Assembly (NCBI GenBank): GCA_017139535.1
Contig: WOUO01000015.1
Span: forward strand, 124,001 to 188,000
Source: Trichocladium uniseriatum
Taxonomy: Eukaryota > Ascomycota > Sordariomycetes > Sordariales > Chaetomiaceae
Direction of reading: 5' to 3'
DNA: 64,000 bases
A program made the translations under genes and the position numbers. A model generated the notes under the pieces. The model saw only the letters and a list, made by a program, of their open reading frames with translations, made no database searches and was not told the origin of the DNA. Shown one piece after another: positions 34,604 through 46,000 of the stretch. How positions within the stretch are numbered: the first letter of the stretch is position 1; every line of letters starts with the position of its first letter.

Positions 34604-36254
34604 CTCGTGTATTCGGAGGCGTATAAGTCGGAGTGCTGTCTTGTGGTACGGCCCTTGTTCAATGCCCAGAAGTTGCACAACACCCCTGATGGAACCACTT
34701 CAACGTCCGAAATCCTCCTAGATCATGCGACTCGAGCGCAGATGGGATCGTACGGGCGGTTCAGGTCCTCCCGCTAGGCAACAGCAAACGGTCGAGGTAG
34801 GAATATAAACGAGCGTCGTCACGACCGTCGGCGCGAGAAACCAGAACGAAAAACACCAAACGGGCGGCGGGGAAAGGAGAGAATGTGTTGAAGGGAAAAC
34901 AGTTGTAAGGTGGTGCGGTGCGGAAAGCAAAAGGCGCGATGCTTGCCTCACAGGGGGGACGTCCAGGCGTGCTCCATGTTTTTCTGGGGGGCCCGGGGTG
35001 GCAACTGGTGGACCAACAAGAGGATGCATCGAGGAGACCCCATCTCGATAGCCTCTTGAAACCGCCCAATCAGGGATGCGGTTGCATCCTGTTCCTGGTG
35101 TCTCATCTCGGCACTGCGGGTGCATCGACAGGGATCCTGTCAGGCACGGGCGGCGTGGCCCAATCAGGGGTGCAGTTGCTAACGGGCAGGAAATGAGGCC
35201 CCAGAACGCATCTCCCCGGACACGTTCTGGGCTGAACCGACTCGACTGAGAAGTGGAAATAAAAAGCGCTGTCGCGCCCGAGGAGAAGAGTTTGCTTTGC
35301 CGCCCACCGCTTTTAGTTGCCGATCTTGATCGTTTCTCGGACACCCCTGCGGTGAATCTTTTGACGGCGACAATTGAGGTTTTTGGTGTGGGGGGAGATT
35401 GGTCTGCCGACCGCAATGTCCTTTTCACCGCGAGACAACGTGATGACGCGAGGCGGTTCGCGGGGGCTTGGGCACGGTTGGGGATGGGAATGTCCATCGC
35501 CACATCGGAGGGTTTAAATCAACGTGAAGCCCACGCCGCAAGTGGACGTCAAGAGCAAGACATTTTGTCATTTTTCTGAGACCCAGAAGACGCGTGTTTC
35601 AAACCCCCTCGCTACGCACGGTCGACATGGGCTTGGATGGCGTAACGAGATCTTGCGGTCAACGCGGCAAGTTTGTTTGCGGCATCCAGGAGAGGTTTGA
35701 ACAACACTCAACTTGTCTCTGTCCTCTCTGCCTTGATATGACTTTGTTTCTGGATGCCCTCATCGACGTCCGCCCACAAGTGTCGGCATTTTTCGCATAT
35801 CTAAAGGGTTCGACACAGTAACAATGCCGCCATCACCGGTCTACCCCCCCACTTGATACACGGCTTGGGCCTTCTTTTCATGTGTTTGGACTGTCGGTAT
35901 TCGGGCACCCTGTTTATGGGATGGACACGATGTTGAGCGGTTGGGTTAAGAAGGAGAGGATGGGGAGAGACTAGCTGGGCTTTTGGAATGAAGGACGATG
36001 ATGGATGCGTCTGCCGCGGCAAGACAATCTGCCGGCTTGGGACTCGAGTGAGTGCTGCATTGTGTGGCAGTTGGACTGGCCCAGTTGGCCAGAGAAGATA
36101 TTCCCTCGACCTCTTTCACTACCAGGGCCGTCCTTCCTTCACCCTGACATCGCCGTCACTGGACCTTAGAGTCAAAGTTGCCCCCTTCCCGGCGCAAAAA
36201 AAAGACGTCAACCGTTCGCAGGATCACCAACGAGGACGGAGGAAAAATGAAAGC
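34604..36254. other. promoter region of SUN gene, no other gene seen
   Basis: A 1.65 kb region upstream of the leftward SUN gene and downstream of the tRNA gene. Open frames here overlap each other on both strands and lack signals. Long spacers are common upstream of fungal surface-protein genes. Confidence 0.5.
36243..36247 (-). terminator. RNA polymerase III terminator of tRNA-Leu
   Basis: Five A on the plus strand, read as TTTTT on the minus strand, begin 8 bases after the tRNA 3' end. Confidence 0.75.
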
Positions 36255-36358
36255 TGACAAGTGTGAGATTCGAACTCACGCCCTTTCGGACCACGGATAC
36301 TGTGTTTAAGGATTTGGAGTCCTTAACGTGGCGCCTTAGACCGCTCGGCCAACTTGCC
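36255..36358 (-). tRNA. tRNA-Leu (anticodon AAG) with intron
   Basis: Read on the minus strand, the acceptor stem is GGCAAGT/ACTTGTC with discriminator A. The D arm is GCC..GAGCGGTCTAA..GGC, as in fungal leucine tRNAs. The anticodon stem is CCACG/CGTGG with loop TTAAGG-C, giving anticodon AAG, and an intron of about 24 bases (from ACTCCAAATCC to CAGTAT) sits one base 3' of the anticodon, the canonical site. A long variable arm (TCCGAAAGGGC) marks a class II tRNA. The T arm is GTGAG-TTCGAAT-CTCAC. The alternative reading, AAGGA/TCCTT stem with anticodon CCA, would give a Trp-like loop but does not fit the class II arms. Confidence 0.92.
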
Positions 36359-36944
36359 TGTGATGCTTGGCAGTCGAGTCAGTCGCAGACGTTTTGTGCG
36401 GAGCCCACGGCGGCGGCGGGTGGGGAACGGGGAGGTCGAGAGCGCAGCAGGAACAGCAGAGTGGATGAGGTGGTGTGAGCGGCTGTTAAGGCCAGAGTAC
36501 AAACATGGCAATGTATACCATAAAGCGGTTCTGGATAGGACGATTTTAGGTCAAATTCGGACGTGTTTTCTCAAGTGCAAGGTGTGAATATGCTGCGACG
36601 TTTGGTGACGAATTCAAAGACGTTGTATCTTAAAGAAGGTTTACTATCTTGGTGGCTTCGGACGGAATACGATCAACTCGCTGGTGAGAAGTCAATGTCA
36701 TTCAGTTCCAACTTCCCGGTTGCTGGCATTGTTTTGTTAACTCAAGAGACACCTACGAGTACACCCCAACGGAGGGGTTAGAGAAGTGGGTCCTAGGTTT
36801 CTTAACCCCACCGGAAATAAAACTCACACGTGATCTCCACGTGACTGAACTTCTTTCCTCCTCCAACAACAACCACCTCCCTGCACCGCACGGACCACAT
36901 TTCGTTCTCCAAGTCCACCGGTGCAGACACTTTGAACGCCAACA
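36359..36944. other. promoter of Clr2-like gene
   Basis: A 586-base spacer upstream of the Clr2-like gene. Two CACGTG boxes are close together near 36828 (ACACGTGATC) and 36838 (CCACGTGACT), about 110 bases before the start codon. No gene is seen. Confidence 0.5.
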
Positions 36945-38844
36945 ATGGCATACTCGGCGGCTGACGCCAGCCCCGATTACTGGCCCATCCACATCGCGCG
37001 CAGCGACGGACAAGGGTACCCGAACCTCGACCACAGCGCCCTGAACCCCAACGAGGACCAGGACGTGACGCAGCTCGAGCGATGGGAGGTCATCGTCGCC
37101 GGCCACCTGCAGATGCAGGTTGGGCCCCGGGATGACAGTACGTTTTTACCTTTTAATGCTTAAAACTGGATCTCGATGCTAACTCTGCCCAGAGAGGCAG
37201 TACAAACTCGCCGGCTTCCCAAAGGGCTACGAACTGCGGTGCGCCCAGAGGAAGGACAACGCCAGGGACTACTACCTCTACGGTCACCCGGCGGGCCCAA
37301 AAGCCAATTTCCGCACTCCGGGCGAGTTCGCTCTGCACGCCCTGTGGCTGATCAGCAGCTCGGCCGACAACCGCGAGTGTCCTTGTGACCTGTGCCCCAA
37401 GTACCTCGAGAAGGTCAAACCGGAGAGGAGCCAGGCCGAGAAGTTGCAGGCGGCGGCTTCACAGTCCTCCTTTTTTGCTGCCCCCGGCTCCGGCACAAGC
37501 ACGGGAGCCCAAGTCCCGAGGCCAGCCCAGCCCCAGCAGCAACAGCAACAGCCGCAGCAGCCGCCGCAGCAACAGTACCAACAGCAACAGCAGCAACAAC
37601 AACAGCAACAGCCTCAGCAGCAACAACATCAGCAGCAACAGCCTCAGCAGCAACAGCCCCAGCAGCAACAGCAGCAACAGCTTCAGCAGCAGCTCCAGCA
37701 GCCTCTGTCGCAGCTGGGACCTCCGCCTCCAGGCACCACCGGCCTGACCAACGTCTTCCGAGTAGGCGAACTGGTTTGGTACAAGCACGCGGCCTGGCGT
37801 CTAGGCGTGATCCTCGACATCACACCAAAGCCTGGCGTCTCCATACCTCCCGGGGCGCCCGACTCCCACTACAACTTCCACCTCGCCCCGCTCGGCCACG
37901 CTCTACTCGCCCAGCAGACCCTCACCAAGGACTGCAACGCGATGCGGCCCTTCCTCACCTTCAGCGTGCCCAACACGAGCATAGACGAACTCAAAGACAA
38001 GACCTTCGACACAGTCGACTGGTCAGGCCTCACCGCCCGCTACTCGCAGGATTCGGACCCAGCAAAGAAGTCACTGAACCAACAGGTTCTGGGTCTCGAA
38101 GCCTCTAAGATGGGGGCCCGCGCCATCAATGACTCATTCTCTACGTTCGACCTGATTGCCGAGGGCACCACACCCGACGGCGCCCTTCGCGTGCAGCACT
38201 ACACGGGCGTCTACCTTGGCGCAGAGATGGTCCTTGTTGGCGACCCAATCCGCGTCACCATTCCCCCCACCGACCTAGCAGCATCATCCGTGCCACCAGA
38301 CGCCACCCTTGTCCTCCTTATCGACGAAATCCAAGTCCTCACCCCGACCACCGCGGCCCATACCCCGCCTCCTCGCGCAACCCTCCAGTTTAGGGGCCAT
38401 CTCTACCGCACCATCCGCGCCCCCGTAGCCACCCCTCCCCCCTTGACCACCCCCGCCGAATCCCTCGGCCCCGCATTCGTCGAGGAACTTGCCACGCGCA
38501 ACGCCATCGACCAGGAACGCGCGACAATGCGCTGGAGCTGGGTGCGAGTTCCGACCAACACAGGAAGCCCGGGACAAGTCCAGGGACAGGGGCCGGTGGT
38601 TCGCGGCGAGCAGGACGTGCAGGGCCGATTCTACGTCACGGAGCGGCTGATGACGGTTATTGACCCCGACCGGTTCCGAGGCTGGGTGGAGAGGGGCATG
38701 CTGGAGGAAGCGCCGGCGTATCTGAATAACCGGGGACATAGTGGTGGAGGTCAGTTTCTAGGACGGCGGCCTGGGAGGGCGGCGATGCTGGGCCAGGCGG
38801 TGGGTGTGCGGTTTGAGGGGGTGAATGGGATGGTTGAGAATTAA
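36945..38844 (+). CDS. Clr2-like transcription-silencing protein
   Basis: Two exons, 36945-37137 and 37193-38844, encode 614 residues. The N-terminal domain (about 1-135) includes YWPIHIARSDGQGYPNLDH, LERWEVIVAGHLQM, YKLAGFPKGYELRC and the Cys cluster CPCDLCPKYL. This fits the Clr2 N-terminal domain. A Gln-rich tract of about 58 residues follows (about 177-234). The C-terminal part starts NVFRVGELVWYKHAAWRLGV, a BAH-like opening, and covers the Clr2 silencing domain (YTGVYLGAEMVLVGDPIRV, RFYVTERLMTVI). In fission yeast Clr2 belongs to the SHREC histone deacetylase complex in heterochromatin; a similar role is inferred. The intron has a GTACGT donor and a CTAAC branch site. Confidence 0.88.
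37528..37707 (+). repeat. CAG/CAA trinucleotide tract (polyglutamine)
   Basis: Almost uninterrupted CAG and CAA codons, broken by Pro, Tyr, His and Leu, code a Gln tract of about 58 residues inside the Clr2-like protein. Mixed CAG/CAA use slows expansion. It separates the N-terminal domain from the BAH/Clr2 domain. Confidence 0.9.
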
Positions 38845-41800
38845 TCTTTGATGGGTGGAAGGGATATGGGCGGCGTTTGGGGTTTGTTGCTTACAAACAT
38901 CATGGGGCGGGAAAGGGAAGATGGTTATTCCAAGGTCTGAAGGACATCACGGGACGGGAAAGGCGGAGCTGGTGGTTCCAGGTTCTACGGATCTCTATGC
39001 TATCATGGCTGATTTGGTCTGGTTATCTCTGGGACATCACCGCTCGAAGATATCTAGAGAGTTTGCCATCTTGTTCTTCGCTCCAGTTCCCGACTCTTGC
39101 ACAGTTCCGGCTCCGCGTCTCCGGCCCCGGTGCTTTTCGGCCTAGCCGAGTTCAACCCGTCAAACAATGCATGACACTATTGCTACAGCGTTCATCCCAG
39201 AGGAAGATGATGTGGAGTCTACGAGGCTCCGCAAGGCACCCAGACAGCCGGGTCGATCAAAGAATCGAGAGGCGGTGAGAGAGCTGAGAGAGCTGAGGAT
39301 TGTTACAGTGGGTGTAATTACATGTAATGTACATACATACAATTCACAATACGTACAAACGGAAAGATGTTTGCTGTTGCGTAACGATACATGTACGGAT
39401 AATACGATACAATACCATCTGACACCGGCGGCGGAAAGCTAGCGGAACCGATCTCTCCGCACTTGACCACGCCGAGGAAAAATAAAAGGCACGGGATCGC
39501 GGGCTTGGAGATCAATGGAGATGCCGCGAGTTCTTCTCCGACGGATCGGCAGAGTTAGCGGAGAGCAATGGTCCGGGGTTGACAGCTCACTGATCTGACC
39601 TTTGACTCTCTGCTGATCGGCTTGGAGGCGACATACATCTAAACGGTCGTTGACTCGTCGAACCCATCACGAAAATCTCATGATGCATGTGAACATCGGG
39701 ATGTGAGCGACGGCTGGGATGTCTCGAACACGAAAGACGGATTTGCTGACCCGATAAGAAGCGCCATTGCCGCTGGCAAGTGAGACAAGGTCCCATGTCA
39801 GGCTCTGTGTCAGAGCTGTCAGATGGCGTCGCAAACGGGCGCCCAGCGGCCCGCGAACCACATCTCTTTACGCGCCCGGCCCGAGCTTGGACCAACCCCG
39901 ACAACCCAAACACACCCGGGACACGGAACACCGCCGCCTTTCAATCATACTACCTGACGTACCACCAATTTACCGACCCAAGGCTATGGTTCCATCCCAT
40001 CCAACCGAACCGAAAAACCTCAAGATCTGACAGGCTGAATGGACGGCCCGATTGCAGTCGCACTTCGACACCCTCCATCAATTGCCCCAGGTTGATGCAT
40101 TGATGCAGTCAGCATCAGCTGCACCCATTCGAAGGTTTCCGCTCTTCGGTAACGTTACCCGTGTTCGATTGGGTGGCCAGTGCAACGCCCTCCGTTACCA
40201 AGCCCTCGGGAACAAGCCTTCTTCTTTTGCCAAGTGGGCTGCTCTGATTGCTTGTTGGTTGTGCGTGCCGGGAACAACCTTGGAAACTCTCCATGTCAGC
40301 CAGCAAGTGAGACAACGATAGTGTCCACTTTTTGGCATCTCCCGATCAAGCCAGCCCGGCTCCGACAGAGCGGTAGCGGGGTGGGGGTCAAGCATTTCAT
40401 TTCGAGAACCAACACCAAATTGTCGTTGACAAAAAAGAAAAGGAAAAGAAACCAACTGCCCACCCCACCTCCCCAAAGGAAAAAAAAAAAAAAAAAAAAA
40501 TTAACCCGCAAGAAAAAAGAAACTTGGAATCTTCACCGGTGTGGATGCACGCCGCCACTAAAAATTCAAATCCTGCCCCACCCACCCAGCCTGTCGGCAC
40601 CCACTTACCCACCCGCATCCATCCTCCCACATCCTCCACCCCCACTTGCTAGGTCCCGCCAGCATGGAAAGGGAGGGTCGGACGAGTTCGCGCCACCCCC
40701 GACAGGATGTCGTGACCCGCTGGCTGGCGGCGGCGGCGGCGCGCCGTTGCACGTTTAGCACTTGCGCAGAACACAGTACACATTCCTTGCGCACAAACAA
40801 GGGAAGAAAAATGGACATGGGAGAGTCCCAAATGCTGTCTGCTGCCGGCAACACCCCAGGTTGAAACGTGTGTACTCCCCCTTGTACGTCCTTGTCATAC
40901 GGCTCTCAACCTGCCAACAGCGACGCCGTTGTCACAAAGACCAACCCGACGGGGCACTCGGAAGGTGTTTCCTTTGTTTTTCGTTCCACCCCGTGACGGA
41001 TTCCGCCTTGATTGGCTGCCTTGACATTGAACAATGTGTGCGCCGTGGAATCTGTACGGAGTCATCTGTGTAAAGACCGATGTGTCAAACGACGTCAGAA
41101 GAAGCAAGAATAGTCGAAACTGTAGCGCACACATGCAAGAGTTTGTGATTGAGCCATAGATATCAGGAAAAGTTCAAACGGACAAGGAAAAACAATGACC
41201 CCATAACTACCTCCTCCGCCTTCCTCCCTCTCACCCTCCCGCTCTGCCATGCTGCTTGCTCCCCGCCGACGCGACGCCTTTTCTCAACAATGCTCCGTCC
41301 CGCAACATGCAGATGCCCTCCGTCCCAACCCCCTACCGCCCACCGTCACCCCCTACCATCCCGGGTCCCAGCCCGCATCGCGAAGGCGTCCCCCCGCGCC
41401 TTCCTGACGAGGACACCCGTCCCGTCCAGCTGAGAGATGAATGAGAGGCTAGATGCAAGCGTAGCAGTCTAGATGCAATCGGTCGTGGTCGCGTCTTCTG
41501 TATCTGGTTGTGGAATCAAAAACAATTCCCGTGGCCCGAGACTGAGCGGCGATTGGTTATTTCATGAGTCGTATGTGTGTTTCGTAACTCTCCCCTGGAC
41601 AGGGGAGGGGTGCGTAAATATGCTGGGGTATTGCGCGATCGGTCGTGGGAAACCGAAATGGGAAAAGACCAAGTCAACGCGCAAAAACCGCTCGAAGTGA
41701 AATGATGAAAACAATGTTTCGTGGTTAAGGAGGCTCATGCTTTGAGAAGAGATGGGAAAAAGTGAAACGCATCCAGGGGGGTATCTGATTCCAAGAGGAA

Positions 41801-41901
41801 AGTCTCCTCCGTCTCGCCCTCCACTTCTCTCTCTCTCGGCGAGCCGGCCCCCAGTCAACGACCCGTGTGTGTGTGAGTGCCAATGGTACCCCCAACTACT
41901 G
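38845..41901. other. 3 kb convergent spacer, no gene established
   Basis: Between the 3' ends of the Clr2-like gene and the zinc-ribbon gene. It has an AT-rich patch near 39310-39430 and a poly(A) run at about 40481-40500. A short Pro-rich frame at 41311-41447 (MQMPSVPTPYRPPSPPTIPG) is the only candidate, with weak support. Confidence 0.45.
40480..40502 (+). repeat. poly(A) tract
   Basis: About 20 adenines in a row preceded by A/G-rich sequence. No retroelement coding sequence is seen next to it, so it is reported as simple sequence. Confidence 0.8.
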
Positions 41902-43049
41902 TCACTTGAGCTTCAAGCCCTCGAGCTTGGCCTGGAGGCTCTTCAAGACCTCAGGATCAGGTTCCGGTTCCACCTTTCTGGGCTTGAGACGATCGCACTT
42001 GGAGTGCTTGCACTTGGGGCAGGCTGGTGCATCTTGAGGCGGCGACAGCGAAAAGATGTTTTTGCACTCGGCGCATTCGTAGTGACCAACTTTCATGCCT
42101 GGGCCATCCCCAGGGTAGCCGTACGGGAACTTGTCCTTCTTGGCACTGTGCGGGTGTTAGCTTCTGTTTGTCCGAGGAGCGATGATGGCGAGGTATAAAA
42201 AAAAAAAGGAACTTACGGGTCGCGAGGACAGTCAGTGCAACGGCCGTGGTTGCAGCCCGTGCACGTCTTTGTTCCACTGGGAAACAGGGTGTGGCACTGG
42301 CAGCAAGTTCTCCTGATGCGCTGCCGGGGCTTCCTGTAGATGAGATCCTGGCCTCCGGTCTTGGCCGGCCGTTTCAAGACGATCTTCTTCGGCGTCGGGT
42401 CCCAGTCGGGGATGATGGGCGCCTTCTCGGCCCGCTCCTTGATGATGGCCGCCCGCTTCTTACGGCTCTCTTCCCTCTCGGCCTCGGTACGCTTCGGTGG
42501 CGAGCGCGGGCACTGCTTGCAGCGCGGGTGCTTGCAGTTGGGGCATTCCTTGCTGGCGCCAAACGAGGTGCTGCAGAGATGGCACTTGCGGTGCACCCGC
42601 ATCCGAATCGGCTTCTCCACACGCAGCGCATGGCCCTCGGTCGAGTGCCACTCGCTAGGCTTGAGCTCCAAGCCATAAAGCTCACCGAGCTTCTTGGCAC
42701 GCTCCGCGAAGAGCTGAGACCTCGGGATCTTGGTAGGCTCGGGGGTGGTGGTGGTGGTGGTGGTGGCGGCGGCGTGGGGCTGGGTCGTAGCGGGCTGAGC
42801 AGCTTTGCTGTGGTACGAGGTTAGATGGGGAAGCGAGACGGTAATCGGAATCAGGTCATGGTCATACACAGCATCATCTCCTGTCTTAACAGCACTGCTC
42901 GACGAGTCGGCCGGTGTGCCGAGGGTCGACTGCCGGCGAGATGAATCGGACTTCTTGAAGACGGTCTTCATCCGCGACAACACCTTCCCAAAACCCTTCT
43001 TCTCCTTCTCCTTAGGGACCGACGGTCCTCCTTGCGCTGGCGAACTCAT
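41902..43049 (-). CDS. triple zinc-ribbon protein, unknown function
   Basis: Two exons, 43049-42217 and 42145-41902, encode 358 residues. Three similar Cys-rich modules are seen: CHLCSTSFGASKECPNCKHP, CCQCHTLFPSGTKTCTGCNH and YECAECKNIFSLSPPQDAPA followed by CPKCKHSKC. Each has CxxC and CxxC pairs about 10-15 residues apart, as in rubredoxin-like zinc ribbons; the first two continue with RCKQCPR and RCTDCPRDP. The N-terminal ~150 residues are basic and Ser/Thr-rich with a poly-Thr run. The third module is split from the second by an intron (GTAAGT..CACAG). No homologous function is recognised; proteins like this are widespread in Pezizomycotina and unstudied as far as is known to me. Confidence 0.88.
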
Positions 43050-46000
43050 GGTGCTGGTTGTGATTGGCGCTGGTGTTGCTCAAACAAGCATCGATTCCTT
43101 CTGCGCGAGCTCTGTGTATAGCTGCGTATTCCTCCACGATAGGCCCGAAACTCAACAACAAATTGATTCAGTGAGCAATTGCATCCAAGACGGATGGTGG
43201 TTGATGGTAGACCCCTGCTCTGGCAAGCAGTCAAATGGATTTTGCCTTGGGAGTGTATGCGAATTGCACTCGGAGCTTACACCATCAGCTGTCGATGGCG
43301 GGTGCTGTGATAATGTGTTGCCTCGAAGGTCCGGTTGGTGGTAGATATGGGTGGCCACAGTCCACAGAAAGGGGAGAGGAGAGCAGGTTAGAAACGCAGT
43401 GGGAGTTGGTGTGGGAAGAGGCAGGAGAAGAGGAGCGGAGAAGGCACGGCACGGATCCGCTCTGTGGTGCGGTGCGAGAAGCTAGCAAGGATATTCTGGC
43501 GCCAGCAGCACCAGATGGAAACGAGGGAGGATGCAGCACGCTAGCGGTGGTGTCGACAAGACTGGTATGGTCCACGGGTCCATGATCCACGCCAATTGTG
43601 GGACTGGAACACCAGCCGGTTGAACTAGCCAAGCCGCTCGTTCGCCTGGAAGAATCGCACCGCGTATCAATACGGAGTAGCGTCTGCGCCTGTGAATGCG
43701 AGACCGTCAAGCCCAATGCCCGGTTCGCCCCAAAACAATATGCGGGCGAAACGCTGGCATGACCTACATGGCGCGGGTAACCAAAGGCGCCCCGAGAGCT
43801 TCAACCAGCTTTGCCACTGGTTGGTACCGGTGCGGCGGGTGGAGGAACGGAGAAAGACTCCGTAGGGCCCACCCCGGTGCGCAGTAATGTGTATTGTATT
43901 TCGTAAAGTACGATGTAAAACGTGTAATGGTTTGGTAATAGAGAATGAGTCGGGACGGTCACAGGGCTCGGCAGCCAATCGAACGAGGCATTTGTCACAC
44001 GGCGACACGCCGACGTTACCAAACGTGAAACAAACGGAAGGCCAGCAAAGCACTTTCAGGTGTGAGACGGAGCGACCAGTCACTTCGCTTGGCTCCCTTG
44101 GAAAGCAGGGAAGGTGCGGGGCAAGCCCCCGGTCGTCGAACTTCGAAATGGGAAAATGGGCCGCCTTCCCAGAATTTTTCATGTGGGCCGTTCACAGGGG
44201 ACCCAGCCAGTCGCAGCGCAACAGGAACGTCTCCCGAGAACAGGGTCAAACCCCACATGGTCTCCCCATGCAACCTTTTCCTTCCCGGGGGATGTGGGTT
44301 TGTGAGCCATCAACACTGGCAGGTGAAAATCCCGATTCCAGCTCGGCCACGGCAACAGCGCAAACAACCCAAGAATAAATTCGGGCGGCGTTTCGGGCTT
44401 GCGCCCCTGCGGGATGGCATCCGACTTGCTTGCTGACCCCCCGGAGATAACGAGTCGGCGCTGTCGTCCGGCCGGCACCCTCGATCACCGACGTGCCGGA
44501 CCTCTCGATTCCCGTCCATCATCCATCATCCATCATCCATCATCCATCATCCATCACCCATTACCCTTCGGGACGGACCCGGACTGCTCCCCACTTGGAG
44601 CGGCGAATACGCGGCCTGGCAGCGCGCACGCGGTACAACGCTGCTGTTGCCACCGGGCTCCGAGGCTCCAGCCGAGGGCAGACTGGCAATTTCAATTGCT
44701 CACAAAGCTGTCGACCTGCGTGAGCTGCGGTGTTGGGATCCTGCAGCCGCCAGACCAACCAGTTCATGCAGAGTAACCTCCAGACGTCCACCAGCCTAAA
44801 CAAGCAAGTCCTTGCCCTGATAGCAACTCCGGTTCCGGACAAGCCGTCCTGCGGGACACGAGTCTTCTCATCAGCCCGGGGAGCGTCAGCAAGTCAAGAC
44901 ACCACTGACCGGCGCCAGGGCACTCGGCGTATCTCCCAACTCATAACATGCTGGCCGATGCCTGATATCGCCAGCCCGAGGAGAAGGAGAAAGGGATGTG
45001 TTATTGGTCCGAGTTTCATCAACCTCGAATTTCCGGATATAACACCGAAACCAATCCGGCTCGTCTCTTCCCTTTCCCGTCCCTGAGCGATTTCGGCACC
45101 TGGCCAGGACACGTCAAGCTACTGGAACAGCTGCTCGCGAGAGAAACGTGCCATTGCCGCGGTGTCCACCATCACCGGTCTCAAAACGACCCAGGGTCGC
45201 AGGGCATCGCACAGTCCTCCATATCTCGCATGAACACCTGCCTCCCTCCGTCTCCTTGCGGAACCTGCTCACGGCGGCGTCACCGATAGGGTCCCCATGC
45301 TGCCTTGGAGACAGCCTTGGAGACAGCCATTGATCGTCTTTAAGCGGTTTAAGAGTGTGCTGTTTACACTCTGCCCGGTGATGATAAAACGGACAACACC
45401 GACACTGTCCAAGTAAGCTTTGCAGAGAGCGGTTGCCATTTCAACCAGAAGAGCTTTAGAAGCCGGTTACAAACCGATTGCTCCATTGTAATCATTGTAA
45501 TCGGGCCAATTTGTTTCAAGCCGAGGCAGTTTCTCATGGGAAGACAAGGGCCATCGAAAAACGGAAGATGGGACGGGATGGCCCGCCCACCGAACCCGCT
45601 TCGTTGGCACCGTCCGGCCGAAAACCCGGACCCTGCTCCCGGCCCGTTGAAGGCATGGGCTGAGACGTCTGTTTTCCTCAATGCCTTTGTTTTTTTAGCA
45701 TTTTCGAGCATGCGCCCCAACCACTTAGGGCCCTCGGTGCAGGACAACTTCGCCAGGATCGGCTTCTTGGTGGTTCCGATGCAGGCCGCCACAATTCGTT
45801 GGTCAGATGCCCTCGGTCCCAAGCTGTCGGGTCCAGCACTCTCACCTCACCCGGCTTCCGCTTTCCGTTCACCGCTTCACTCTCAAAACCGTCCCGTCAC
45901 TGCCTGCCAGAGAGGCTGGGGGCCATCATGCCATTGGCTCTAAGTGTTGACATGCACACATGGGTCATGAGTACCACGTCATCACCGGGGCTGTACTCAA

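Noticed and set aside
36300..36325. Anticodon CCA reading of the tRNA (Trp)
   Set aside because: The stem AAGGA/TCCTT lies inside the intron; the class II variable arm and D arm fit leucine with anticodon AAG.
40480..40502. Poly(A) tail of an inserted retroelement
   Set aside because: No reverse transcriptase or target-site duplication visible next to it.
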